Below, piece after piece: positions 13,511 through 33,543 of a stretch of 64,000 bases of DNA. The stretch covers positions 1 to 64,000 of the forward strand of contig QEYB01000282.1 in the NCBI GenBank assembly GCA_017562135.1. The letters are read 5' to 3'. The notes under the pieces are model-generated. The model was given only the letters and a program-made list of their open reading frames with translations, was not told the DNA's origin and did no database searches. Both the position numbers and the translations under genes were made by a program. Each line of letters begins with the position of its first letter. The first letter of the stretch is position 1. The stretch comes from Dipylidium caninum (Eukaryota; Platyhelminthes; Cestoda; Cyclophyllidea; Dipylidiidae).

Positions 13511-14825
13511 GCACTTCTGAATTCATTTGTCTTTCCAACAGACTTATAGTTGTCAGCCAGGTTAAATGATATTAGCATGAATAATATAACTCTTAAAGCT
13601 CTTAATGAAAGAATACAAGTGAGACGCTACTACGTAAATTTCCACGTAAGGCTAGCGACACAGTTGCAATGATAAAAGTCAATATGATAGGAGGAAGGTT
13701 TACTTGCCAGGATAACTCTATGCGTACGAACCAATGCTGTTATTGAACGACCTTTCTTTAGACCAATAAGCAGAAGCCATCCATGCGGCCAGGTTGTGCT
13801 AAAACACCTGCGTACAACAAATAAAGAAAATAATTGTGCTCATATGTGTCATACGAACTGGCGCAGCTGCGGATGATTAAACCCAAGAGCAAGCGCTCAT
13901 CTCTGTTGTTTTCTTCGAAATGTATGCTTTCCGCCATTCTCGCGCCAAATCATCAATTGTAGTGAACAATGCATTTTGCATGATAATCGAGTGGATAGGA
14001 ATACCCCCCCCCCCGCGAAAGACGCCCATAAGTCGGAATTTTATCAAAAAACCGTTTGGTGGAATTCTCAAGGCACCATAACCGATGATAACTCATAGCG
14101 ACCACATAAAGTTTCACTTAAGGATGACAAATCCAATAACTTCTTGACAATATTAGATTTTACCACGTCCTCTATATTCACCCGTCATTTCACCGATCGA
14201 TTATTACCATCTTCTTGATTACAAATTACTTTAAACAGAAAGAAAGCTGCGGTAATCATTACAAAAGTACAAATGAATTTTGTTCGTTTGTTAACGCTAA
14301 AAATGAGGATTTTTTCAAGAAGCCATATACCTGCCAATCTTTGACAGAAAATTGTAGAGGCCAATGCAAACAATTTTGATTTGATATGTTAAATAACGTG
14401 AAAAATCGGTCCTTTTGTTTTCTGCATATCGTCAACGTCCACTTCATAATACCATTATGTGTCTTCCTTCTTTGAGACGGTATATAGGAGATATAAGAAC
14501 AAAAACTGTTCTGTTCACAAGACTTGCAACAAAATTACATCTGTGACTGTTGGAGTTACAAGTATGCGCCTCGTCTGAGTCTTAATGATGAAATGACTCT
14601 ACCCAAATTGTCAACACGTACTAACCTAGCATACACGATCTTTCCTGTCCGTTTTTGCAATTCTCCTGCAATAGAAAATTCGTAGGATTGAAATATAGCG
14701 ATGAGTAAAGGAAAAATGGCGTCACCTCAGCCCGTCCTGCTGTCTAAAGACAAAATGGAGAGACAGAAGAGTCTTTGATTAGTGGAAATGTTCAAGATGG
14801 AAAAGGGATAGAGGAGAGGACTTTG
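13511..14825. other. Intergenic, no supported gene
   Basis: AT-rich sequence. It contains a run of 11 C residues near 14006-14016, a likely length-error site. Short frames here show no family similarity and no paired splice signals. Confidence 0.5.
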
Positions 14826-15510
14826 AGTACTTGATCACCTGTGGCTCATGCTGAGGCTACAAGTTGTTGTGGTTTCTCTTGTACAAATGAGATAGTATAT
14901 TTGTTTGCTATTAAGGCTTACGTGTTTATTAACTTATGTTGGTGCATGAGATGTCAAATTTTGGTGTCTTTTTGTGATCAAGTAAAATTGTTGTAGCTTT
15001 TTTTGGCTATTCCAGTATTGATTGAGTTACTGCACAATCGTCACTTTCTATTGCTGAAGCCGGGGTCCATAAGGTGGATTGGTTTTGGAGTTATTATTTG
15101 ATAAGTTTATAAAGCGTACGTACGTATGCATGTAGCAGTCGTAATTGATTACTCCTAAAATTTTGTATAAATGGTGCGACTGTAACGGACCAATTTTGCC
15201 GCTAGTCTGTCGACTTGATGTACCTTTGGACCTAGTGTAGAATGTTTAGTTGGATAGCAATTAAGGTTAGTCGCTGGATTGACTTTGTGCTTGTCATAAA
15301 GAGTATGGCATATAAATATTTGTTTATTGACGGCTTTGTGCCATCAATATAATGTGGACGTTCGTTAAATGGTAGTGAGTTCTTTGAAAAGGTTGGAAAT
15401 TCTTATGATTAACCTAGATGCGATGCATGCTATTGGTGTATGTGGTGTTATTTCCTATATTTTGGTGAAGAGATGATGACTGGAGATGAAGTAGTTGGAG
15501 TTAGAGAGAA
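14826..15510 (-). repeat. Diverged duplicated block, copy A
   Basis: The block begins with the boundary motif in reverse orientation (GGCTCATGCTGAGGCTAC at 14843-14860). It runs through about 650 bp of T-rich sequence and ends at satellite-like sequence. Copy B starts at 16485. The two share ordered islands: TTGTAGCTTTT, GAGTTA-TGCA, GGTCCAT-AG, CAGT-GTAAT, CTAGTGTA-AAT, CAGTGAGTTCTT-like, and GTGAAGAG-TGATGACT. The offset is about 1,642 bp at the start and about 1,655 bp near the end, which argues for one old segmental duplication. Confidence 0.6.
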
Positions 15511-15960
15511 GTGTTAAGATAACGTAGTGTGGGAGGTTGAGGTGAGATGCACAGCGGCGGGACATGCGTGAGCAAGGCACACTCATTTAGAGGCATCGAG
15601 AGAACTGGTTTGGTCTGGATAAAGGATGTAGTCTCGCATTGAAAATGGGTGGAGCGAGGGAGGCAATGATAAAATAGGTTGTGGGATATTGAAGTGAATA
15701 GGAAAAAGTAGGTGAGGAGCGTGGGCAGAGCATTGTCTTCGAGAGGCACTAAGATTCCCTAGGTTGTGGGAGAAATGGGTAAACTTTGTAGAAAAGGGGT
15801 GTGTTGATTTGAAGAAGGGCGGAGTGAAAGGGGCAGCGATAAAGGGTAGCCGCGTGGGTAAATCATTGTTTTGAAGCAGCATTTGAATCTGCGATGTATA
15901 CGGAGATTTTGTAATACTCAGAACGAAAGACGCTTTTCGCTTGAGGAAAGTTTCCGGAAC
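15511..15960 (-). repeat. Inverted, decayed satellite monomers (about 2.5 units)
   Basis: Read on the minus strand, this region matches the 183-bp satellite with heavy substitution. CTCAACCTCCCACACTAC, CTTGCTCACGC, GAAGACAATGCTCTGCCCACG and AAACAATGATTTACCCACG recur in satellite order and spacing. Two minus-strand frames (MPLEDNALPTLL and similar) echo the array's MPCEDNALLTL frame, which confirms homology but not coding. Orientation is opposite to the main array. Confidence 0.75.
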
Positions 15961-16484
15961 CGAAACGCCTCTTAGTCTTATGTTCACTATCGTATGCGCG
16001 GATTGCTGCATTGTGGTCGTAGGCGATATGAAATCATGGTATTTTTCTTTTTTCAGTTATTGGTTTGTGTAATCTATTTATCATAAACATCCATGACGCG
16101 TGATCTTGAGTGACAGGACACTGTGTATTTAATTTCTTACTCTTGTGGTTATGCGTATATTTCGAATGATTATTTTTGAATAATGTTTTTCTGTCCTTCT
16201 TACCTGTAAGGGTGATATTTGTTTTTTCATTCCTTAACTCTTATTTTCCTTATACGAGTCACTTATGTTGCTTTAGCCGATCTTGCTCGACTTAATTTGA
16301 CGGGCTTTCGTACTGCCTATTGTCCACTTGTCTTCCTCTGATTTTAATATTGTTATGTCTGTCATTAATAATGGATTTTCCTTCAATATATGGGACTCTA
16401 GTAGAACATGTTTAATGCTGTTCGTTTTTAGCAATTGAGTTTTACCGATGTTTCATTATTTCCTTTCGATACTTGATTACTAAT
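15961..16484. other. Intergenic, T-rich
   Basis: AT-rich spacer between the inverted satellite monomers and duplicated block B. No gene, RNA or repeat structure beyond T-rich composition is visible. Confidence 0.5.
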
Positions 16485-17245
16485 AGCTCATGCTGAGGCT
16501 GCAAGTATAGTTTTCGTGTTTGTCAGTGGTTGTATCCCGAGGTTAGGCCTATTAGGAGTACGTGGTTCGTGCTATTTCACTAGTAAAAATGCAATTCGGT
16601 GTTTTTTTATTAGGTAGGGCTAAATTTTTGTTAAATTTTGTTATTGAATTAGATGATAAGTGTTGGTTAGTCCTAGTGAGAGCAAGTCATATTCTTGTAG
16701 CTTTTGTTATTTTGTCCGTTTTTGACTGAGTTAGTGCAAAAACTCCCTTTTTCATTGTTTAAGTCACGGTCCATGAGCTGATTTGTTCTTGGCGTTATTA
16801 TATTATGTTTATAGTATATGTCGCAGTTGTAAATAATGACTTTTAAAGTCCTGAAATGTAGGTAGGGCTGTAAGTTCTAATGTTGGTGTTAGTATGTCGC
16901 CTTTAAGAACCTTTCAGCCTAGTGTAAAATATTTTGTGAAGAAATTATAGAGATATTACGTGGATTGCCCTTGTGTCTCCTATATCCCCGCCACGCACAA
17001 TTGTTGATATTTAGCTATTTGTTAATTCGCAGTGAGTTCTTGGTGGGATGTAGAAATTCTTATTATTTATCTGGGTCTTATATATATTACTTGTGCACAT
17101 AATATTATTTCGTGTATTCTCGTGAAGAGGTGATGACTAGTGGAGTGGAGTAAGGGAAGCTGTGTGGGAGGTTGGAGCGAATATTTAAGAGGCGGGTAGT
17201 AGCGTGGGCAAAGCAGTGTCTTTAAAAGTCATTCGAATGTATAAT
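16485..17245 (-). repeat. Diverged duplicated block, copy B, ending in one satellite monomer
   Basis: This copy starts with AGCTCATGCTGAGGCTGCAA and follows copy A in order through GTGAAGAGGTGATGACT at 17121-17137. It then reads into one decayed satellite monomer on the minus strand at about 17150-17245 (GTGGGAGGTTGGAGCGA, then AGGCGGGTAG, GTGGGCAAAGCAGTGTCTTT on plus). Both copies therefore have the architecture boundary motif, spacer, satellite. Confidence 0.6.
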
Positions 17246-18999
17246 TTATTAGCAAAGTATTGTGATCCGGAGTGATAGAAGCAATGTAAAGTGGGACGTA
17301 GTGCATGACGGTTGATGTCTGGGCGGGACCTATATTAGTCCGCATCGTTTCTAAACAAATTTTCTAAGACGAACGTAAGTCTAAAATTGTTACAGACTTT
17401 ACAAATGACAATTCCTCGTTTAGGAGGGAAGCAGTGTTGAAATAACTCTGTACGTTTCGTCTGTGCGTCACGCACTTTTTATCCACCAAACCCATGAATG
17501 CCCCTGGCCTATTTCCCCGTAATATCCCTCTTCAGTAATGAATTAACCAATGCTGTTATAGATGGTGAGACATGTCGTTGCTCTATTAGGAACCGATAGT
17601 GGAGGGTACTTTACCCAGGCCCGCGATTCTTGCATTGCGAACTCTGCATTATGGGATAGGGAAAATATGGTATTGTTAACAGACTGTAGGGCGTGGTCTC
17701 CCAGAGGGCTGACAGTTGTTTCTTTGTCTGTGAAGTGATTCGACGCACTTCACTCGAAAATTTTAGTGCAAACAGCAAGTGCTCCAATGGTGACAATGGT
17801 ACTCGACTACCAAAACAGGGCCGTTAGTAAGAAGAAACATTGCGCTCGTCAGACGTTACAAAGAAGTCTACAGAATCAGGGCCCAGCAGATATCATAGGC
17901 GAATCGACATAAAAATGATACGAAGGTTTATGTTCAAGAACTGGCAAAAAGGAAGAGACCAACTGTGGCAAACAAGGGAGAGAATTTCAAGGGACAACAT
18001 TAAAGTCAAAAGCGATGAATTCGCATAAAATAGAAGCGAAGCTTTGAAGCATTAATAATTACGACAGTTATTACGTATCCTTGAAGGATAACAACAAATA
18101 TTCACATAGTAAATTGGCATTCATAAATCTTAGAAGGAATGTTGACTACGAATTCGGGTGCACAATGTCTTCTTTAAAGTCATATGGATTTGTATTATCA
18201 TGATTTTATAATTTGCTCACGCACGTCCAACTAGCATAAAATATTTTCCTATAAATATAGAAGCATCCTCCCTAAGCCAAGGGGAATCGTCTGATGTTTG
18301 TACGCATAGATTGCTACCCCTTCCCAGCGCGAGATCCTTGCTGAAAATTTCTTACTGCATAAAGTTTAATAAATTTGTCATAAAGTAAACTAGGATGGCT
18401 GATATGCGTCTTTTTTAATCATGAATTCTGATTTGGTGTTCGACAGAATACCCTAACATTTGCGCCAGCTTGGCTTCACTATTCCGCAAGTGAATCTAGA
18501 ATGGTCTTTCGAAATGACCATAGTTGTGTTCCCCAAGATCAAGTCCTCCAGCAAAAAACTGATTGATATACTAAGGCGTGAAAATTGCTTTTGAACCCTG
18601 CACGCACGTTATCGTAAGAGCGTTGCCCCTATTCAAAACAGATAAAAATAACACTCAGCAAATGGTGGAATTTGTCTCCTCCGCTGTATGACCGTTCGCT
18701 TCTGTGACATCGGGCCTTATACCAACTCAACGATCTCGTGCTCATTGCCTACAGGCTGACTAAACCTTTCAAAAGCAGTCTCTGCAAATTCATCGTTTAC
18801 AACTACTCCAATGTAGCATGGTCTCGTATCCATATAGCTTGAAATATGATATAAAAGGCGGCTCCGTCGGTCTTTCTCATCTGTACATATTCTATCTTCT
18901 TGTAAGTGGTGTTCTGCTATTGCTCATGATACATATTTATTAAGTGTTTGATCATTTTACAGTGGACTATCCGCTATAAGTATGGTTGTTGCCTTAAAA
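17246..18999. other. Intergenic, no supported gene
   Basis: AT-rich sequence with short frames lacking family similarity (for example 17840-18028 on plus). No RNA gene or mobile-element protein was seen. Confidence 0.5.
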
Positions 19000-19760
19000 T
19001 AATTTGATGAGAGGCGGGACATGCCTAGGGGAAGCACTGTTTTCAAAGCCATTGAAAAAAATTATATATTTGGGGGAAGTGGTAGTCCGGAAACAAAACA
19101 CAATATCTCGTTTTAAGATGGTTCGAATGAAGAGAGGGGTGTTCAAGTTGGTGGTGGGATATGGAGATGTGTAGAGGAGATGCATGGACATCTGGGGGAA
19201 GCTCTCTACTGCGAATTGTTACAGTGTAGAAGAAGGCTTAGGTGCGGGAAAATGTTAAAACTGAACGTTTGACGTTTGAAAGTAGAACTTATTGAGAAAA
19301 ATGCAGTATTGAGAACAAAATATGACGTCTTTTGTTGAATGTTTTTTGAGGCGGAAGCTGTGTTGAAATATATCGTGGGCATGAAAGTGAACTGATGCCA
19401 TTTGACACAGGTGTGGTAAAAGCATTGTTTCCAAAAGACGATCAATTGACTGAGGTATTGAAAGAAATGATACTGGCGATGTCTCATGCTGAAGAATGGC
19501 CGAAAGAGGTAGGCAGTGTGAGAATGGATTGTGGGGCATCGGAGTAACTCGATGAGGTTTGGTACATGCGTGATGAAAGCAATGTCTTAAAAAGCACTGA
19601 TGAGAGTGACATATTGAGAGACAAAAGATGATTTCTCGTGTTGTCGAACGATAGACTGAGCAGAGCAGTTTCGAAAAGGCCGTGATACGTCAGACCGAGT
19701 TGCTGAGAGGCGGCCCATGCGTGGGGAAAACACCGTCTTGAAAATGTAATCGGAGCTTCT
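19000..19760 (-). repeat. Inverted, decayed satellite monomers (about 4-5 units)
   Basis: On plus, the stretch repeats diverged versions of GAGGCGGGACATGCGTGAGGAAAGCA-TGTCTT at about 19010, 19185, 19400, 19560 and 19690. Each is the reverse complement of the satellite segment GAAGACAATGCTTTGCTCACGC, then CCGCCTCTC. Spacing is irregular (roughly 140-215 bp). A single forward-oriented remnant (CCTTCGTGAATGCGGG) lies at about 19966. Confidence 0.7.
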
Positions 19761-20235
19761 GTCTCCAATTTACTACTAAGCTATCTAACTCTATCCTTCC
19801 ATATTCAGTTAGCGTTTAATGAATTTTTTAATTGCTCACATATTTGTATCCTTTTCTCGCTTATTTACGGTACAAATTAGTATTTTCTTTCCCATTTATT
19901 CCATTTGTAACAGATCTAAGTCTTTTTCACAATACTGAACTCATCTCATCTTTGAGAACACCGTCCTTCGTGAATGCGGGGGTCCTGCTTCCAAACCTTT
20001 GTTCCAAATCGTTGTCACGTTTCCCTAGCCATCAATGTTAAGCGCTGGCATTCGCTTGGAGACAGCAATGGTTCTCAGCTCCCCGGATTTCGCATTCATT
20101 GTCGTCTTCTCAGCAAATGGCTCACGACAAATTTGGCTCAGATTAGCATATACGTGAATTAGCCTACCAGCTCATGTTATTCGGTCGATGCTATATTGGA
20201 AGTTGTGTTCGTTACTATTACTTATAGCGTACGTG

Positions 20236-20600
20236 AGGACAGCGACTCGAGCTACATAATCCTGCGCACCAACGCGAGGTCCATGGTCTCACGCATGTGC
20301 CGTGCACGATGTCCCGACACTGACAACTACGTTGGCACCTACGTAACGCCCCCTGGTCTGATCTTTTCCGTACCTTACCACTTGATTCTCGCGCACTTGT
20401 GATCGACTCGGGACTCACCACCCTGACCACCACGCGCAGTCCATGGTGCCATGCACGTACTATGCCTATGTCGCGACCCTGGTGTCCGAGTTTGCATCTA
20501 CATACCAATTGATCCTCGCTCGCTTGTGAAACGCGTTAGGACAGCGACTCGAAGCATACCACCCTACGGCAAAGTCTATCTACATTTGGTTTTACTTGGT
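20236..20600 (+). repeat. GC-rich imperfect tandem duplication (about 160-bp period)
   Basis: AGGACAGCGACTCGA occurs at 20236 and 20537. GTCCATGG occurs at 20279 and 20439, 160 bp apart, each followed by a similar run of CACGCATG- or GCACGTA-type sequence and then CGACAC or CGACCC. TTGATTCTCGCGCACTTGTGA and TTGATCCTCGCTCGCTTGTGA also pair. The stretch is much richer in G and C than its surroundings. Frames on both strands are broken and no protein family is recognised. Confidence 0.55.
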
Positions 20601-21124
20601 CTAACACTTTATTCACATCCTCTATCGCCTGCTCGGCACACGACTGGCCGTGTGAAAGTATCATGTTAGGATCCCTCATCTTCATCCTTTACTATATCAC
20701 CGATGGTGTGTTCCAACGACGTTGATGGACCACCAGAAGCCGAGTTCAAACCCCACCTAACCGCAAAAGTAATCATTTGGTAAATCCAGGGAATTTGACT
20801 AATACTTCAAGTCGCTAATGCAACCCCTCTAAAATGAACATACCAGGTCGTCGAGCTAAGTGCGCTCGATAGACTATTAGTTTTGAGGATATTACATTGA
20901 ATCTAAAATTAACCAGCGACTGAGTAGTCGCCTACCAGAGCTTGAATCTAATTGATAGGTTGGTAAAAGAGTAGCAACCAACAGGCTGATGGCACGTTAA
21001 TCCTACCATTAATTCACCAGTTTGTAGCAATTTAATCTTTGCATGTAATTACGAGAAATCTCTATCTATTTAGCAAATAAAGTAAACTGATATGGAGCGA
21101 TATCAAAGCCTTTCAGGGGTTTTA

Positions 21125-24100
21125 TCACTTCAAATAGCCGTAGAGAATCCAAGCCATAGGATACCGAATGACAAAGGCCAGGCAGGAGCAAAGAACCTAT
21201 AAGAGGTGCACAATAGAAAAGTGGACAAAAACCAGATCCAAAATTATGAAACTAATTCTTGGTTAGGTAAATAAATCCGATAAGCGCTAATACCGTACAC
21301 AGAGCAAGTTCAATTCCCATCTGATTACCTCTAGTATTCCCAAGTAAAGAGGTATAAAGCATGAAATATGTCCTTGTTACACCAAAAAGATCTCTTAGCT
21401 ATATCCACACTAGCACATGTCCATCCGTTTTACAACAAGAGAGCGGTTCAGAGCGCCTAAAGTCTCAACTTTGCACTACCATAAACCAATTAGGCTGCCT
21501 ATTTACGTTTATGCGCAATCACCGAAAGCAAAGAAAACTGAAAAATCTAACTGAAGAAAGAGATAGTCAACGGATTTCCCCTCTACTATATTACAGATCC
21601 TACAGTGTGAATATCACGCATATACTAGAATTACTCTAAAAATTATACCCAAATAATCTGACAAACGTAAAAGTAGTGTCATTGAGCAAAAAACTATCAT
21701 GTGCACAATTAACAGTTTTGTGAGGGGCTTGTTCACAGAACACAACTCAAAACCGGTTTTTTACATAGTTGCAAAAAAACTTCCAGGAGCACTCACCTGA
21801 ATAATGAGAAGAGCGCAAGTTAGCCGGCTCTCTGAGGTAGGTCCAAAACGTCGTAGAAAGAGGTTTATGAAAGTGAGATTGTCCACAGTGATTGCCTCAC
21901 CGGAAGCAGCCTCTTCTTTTGCATCCAAGTCCACGCAGTTTGGATCTGGAGTGGTGTGGCGGGTGAGACCAAGACACAGTAAAGCTCGTAAGCACAAATG
22001 TCCCAGTGGAGAAAGCGAACTCAGATGAAGGGATACCGTACTGGGATGTAGCAAACCGCTGCCCTCACAGTACCTACCCAGGTCGAAATAATTGAGTAAA
22101 TCGACTCGGTGTGATATCAACAACTAAAGGTTCGAACAAAATGTAACTAGGTTATACCCACCTATTTCTTGAGATAAGAACGTAAGGATTATGTAACAAA
22201 ATAAACACCGAATTTTAGGAACGGTGAGGATTAATAAAGTGACCCAAATTTAGAGTTACATTCTCCTGTACTTAGTACTTGGCAGAGGCACTATGTACTA
22301 TTGGTCCACTACTTAGAAATAACGATATTACCGTGGAAGTCGATGTCTCGGACAGGGTATAAGCCTAAAAAGCTGTGGCAGGCTCAGGATGAAGTTGAAT
22401 ACTTGCGGGATGAAAAAGAGCATTAGAGTTTTACTGAAATGACCAAGAATTCCAACCACTGCGAAGGTCATTCCAGCAAAGTAACAGAAAGTGTCACCAA
22501 CAAATAACTGGGCCGGATACCTGAGGAGAGAAATGACAGTGATTTGAGCTTTCAAAGTAATTAAATGATATAATTATAATGATTTTACTGTAATGTAAAA
22601 AGCTAATCAGATAAGCTCTTATACTCGGGACTGCCAAACTATGAATTCTCCGAATTAAATTCCATGGTTTTTCTGCTACGTAAGTTGGTCCTCAGGTCAG
22701 AGTAAGCGGAAGAACTGGTAAAAGCCAACATATGCAAGCTTTCATTTTGGAAGGGAAAGTTAATAATTCTTAGAAAGATTGTTTAATTGAAGACCAAAAA
22801 TTTAAAAAGCCCAACACAATTCCCAGCCGTGATGAGGGAAAGTAGAGATCATTTTTAATGTTAAAGATCGTCGTAGACGAAAAAGAAACAAAAAATCAAC
22901 ACAGCAGCAAGTTCATTGCCAAATGACTTACCAATTCTTCTGAAGAAGTGCCGAAGTGACGCCAGTGAAAGGCAACAAGAAATATAGGGAGAATAAATGT
23001 GACCGCCACTCTGGTCCTGAAAAAAAATTAAACGTAGAGTTCAAGTTAGAAACAGTAGCATGTGGAAATGTGGTCTTTATAAATTGGAATGGAGCCGGAG
23101 TTTTAAAGTAGGATCAATGAAACCAACATCGGGGGGACCAAAACAGTATCCGCTTAACAGGAGATAACTAAACACAAAGTCGGTTTTATAAAATATATAA
23201 AAATCAAAGCTACAAAAAAATCACGAGGTGACATGATTAAATAGCCATTTAAAATTGGAAAAGGGAAAACTGATACTGCAATAGAAGGTAAAACAAAGGT
23301 ATGCGCAACAAAAATAAGTCTGCAAGTGTGATTGCTTAAGGAGCAACTAAACAGTATTTCACTTGGTTCACGGAGTTCGTTAATCCATAACAAAGGTTGC
23401 AAACTCACCACCAAGTTCGATTATGTTGAAGCATATGACAGAAAGTGCGATGACTAAACTTTGTCCAGCCTCCAAGCCGTTGATTCCAGCGTATATATTG
23501 ATTGCGTTAGTACAAAAGACTGCAAGCATTCCCATGTACAAATAGTAAAGAACACCTGATAACAAAGAGACATTAACATAGCAAGATAGAAATGTTACTA
23601 AAATGGAAAAGCAAAGGTTAAATTCACACCTATGTCGACACTTGTCCCAAGAAAAGGCTGAAGAGACAAAGGGACAGCAATGTGGGTAGTGCCAAGATTT
23701 GCAATGTGAATCATTAATAACGGCAAACTTGAAACAGTTGGGAGTATGAGTTTGTGCCACCGCAGATTCAAAACATCATCCGCGAATCCGAGAAAAATCA
23801 TACAACAAATTGAAAGAAGAGCAGCTAAAAAAGGGATAAGCTGGAGGAAAATTAACAGGAAAGTAGCAAATTACTCTGGTTTTGAACAATATAGCCTGCT
23901 CTGCACTGACGTCATCATCAGATATATGGTGACGCCTAACTGAGAAAATTCCACCGTTTCTGGCATCATACCATCTAATAGACCTTAAAATGTGGGCACG
24001 AAATGGAAGGGGAATGAAAAGGAACATGCAATTAATGTACACTGTAGCTGCTATAACACCCTGAGCTTCCGGTCTGCGAAATTAAGAATATTAACTGTTG

Positions 24101-24280
24101 AGCATACAAAATAGTACGATCGGGTTTATTCATATCAGCTCCACGCAGTCCAGCCATGAGGAATACTCGACGAGATGGCTTTAGTAGGGCCTTAGTAGTG
24201 AAATAACATGCCACGGATAGGAGATTAATGACCCAAAGCTCCAGAGCGTATTCACTAAAGGGAAACCCTCCCACTGGCAT
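21125..24280 (-). CDS. DPAGT1: UDP-GlcNAc--dolichyl-phosphate GlcNAc-1-phosphotransferase
   Basis: Transfers GlcNAc-1-phosphate from UDP-GlcNAc to dolichyl phosphate in the ER membrane, the first step of the N-glycan precursor pathway. Eight exons join in phase: 24280-24108, 24073-23955, 23824-23630, 23555-23409, 23016-22932, 22520-22332, 22073-21797 and 21196-21125, giving 418 residues (human 408). Landmarks in order: NLLSVACYF membrane segment, [35 protein letters not shown] with the Asp pair, [52 protein letters not shown]-like [10 protein letters not shown] and a C-terminal FVIRYP. The start at 24280 is the Met nearest the family start; an upstream in-frame Met at 24349 is possible. The first intron is only 34 nt. 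The exon 2 donor (GTGGAA) is weak, so the junction before AALLSICC is the least certain. Confidence 0.92.
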
Positions 24281-24539
24281 TGACCACTCCCACGAATACC
24301 AACAGGAACGAAATACGCGGTCAAGGGTCCCTCCAATTATAGACTGCAAAATGAAGGATTGTTTGAATAACTACTGTCTTCGTCAATTCGGAAACAGTCA
24401 TGATCATTTATTTCAAACATTTTTTTACTCAATGCTTAATTTATAAATTTATTGCTTACGTCATTATTAGCATCAGAGAAGCCCGCGTGAGGGGTGAAAT
24501 AGCCGTGGTCTCAAGGTTATAGTCGGCTTTGATTCGTTG
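24281..24539. promoter_or_regulatory. Bidirectional promoter interval between DPAGT1 and DDX41
   Basis: The two genes are divergently oriented. Their proposed start codons are about 260 bp apart, so both 5' untranslated regions and core promoters must lie here or overlap the first exons. I see no clear TATA box. Confidence 0.5.
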
Positions 24540-33255
<8,716 letters not shown>

Positions 33256-33537
33256 CTTTTCTCGTACTCCCTCTGTTTCATCTATCTCTTGTACGTATAT
33301 ACGTCTGCAAGTTTCACCGATTTTATGTACAATGGTAAAATGGGACTCTTCTAAATATCAGTCCGTAATTTCCTTCACACAAAAATCTATGAAGAAGCAT
33401 TAGACCCTGTTGTCCAAGTCTTCAAATATCTACCTACCTTGGTTTATCCTTGTCGCCGATTGGTTAAGGTGTTTCCCCCTAGAAATAGTGCTTTATTGTA
33501 GACACCACTTCTTAGGTTGATTGCGTACAGAACACAA

Positions 33538-33543
33538 AATAAA
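33538..33543 (+). terminator. Candidate polyadenylation signal for DDX41
   Basis: AATAAA lies about 280 bp after the DDX41 stop codon, on the coding strand. Confidence 0.45.

Noticed and set aside
20735..20760. GAGTTCAAACCCC as the T-loop of a tRNA
   Set aside because: No matching D-arm, anticodon stem or acceptor stem can be drawn around it; the same holds for GGTTCAAACCCCC at about 35272.
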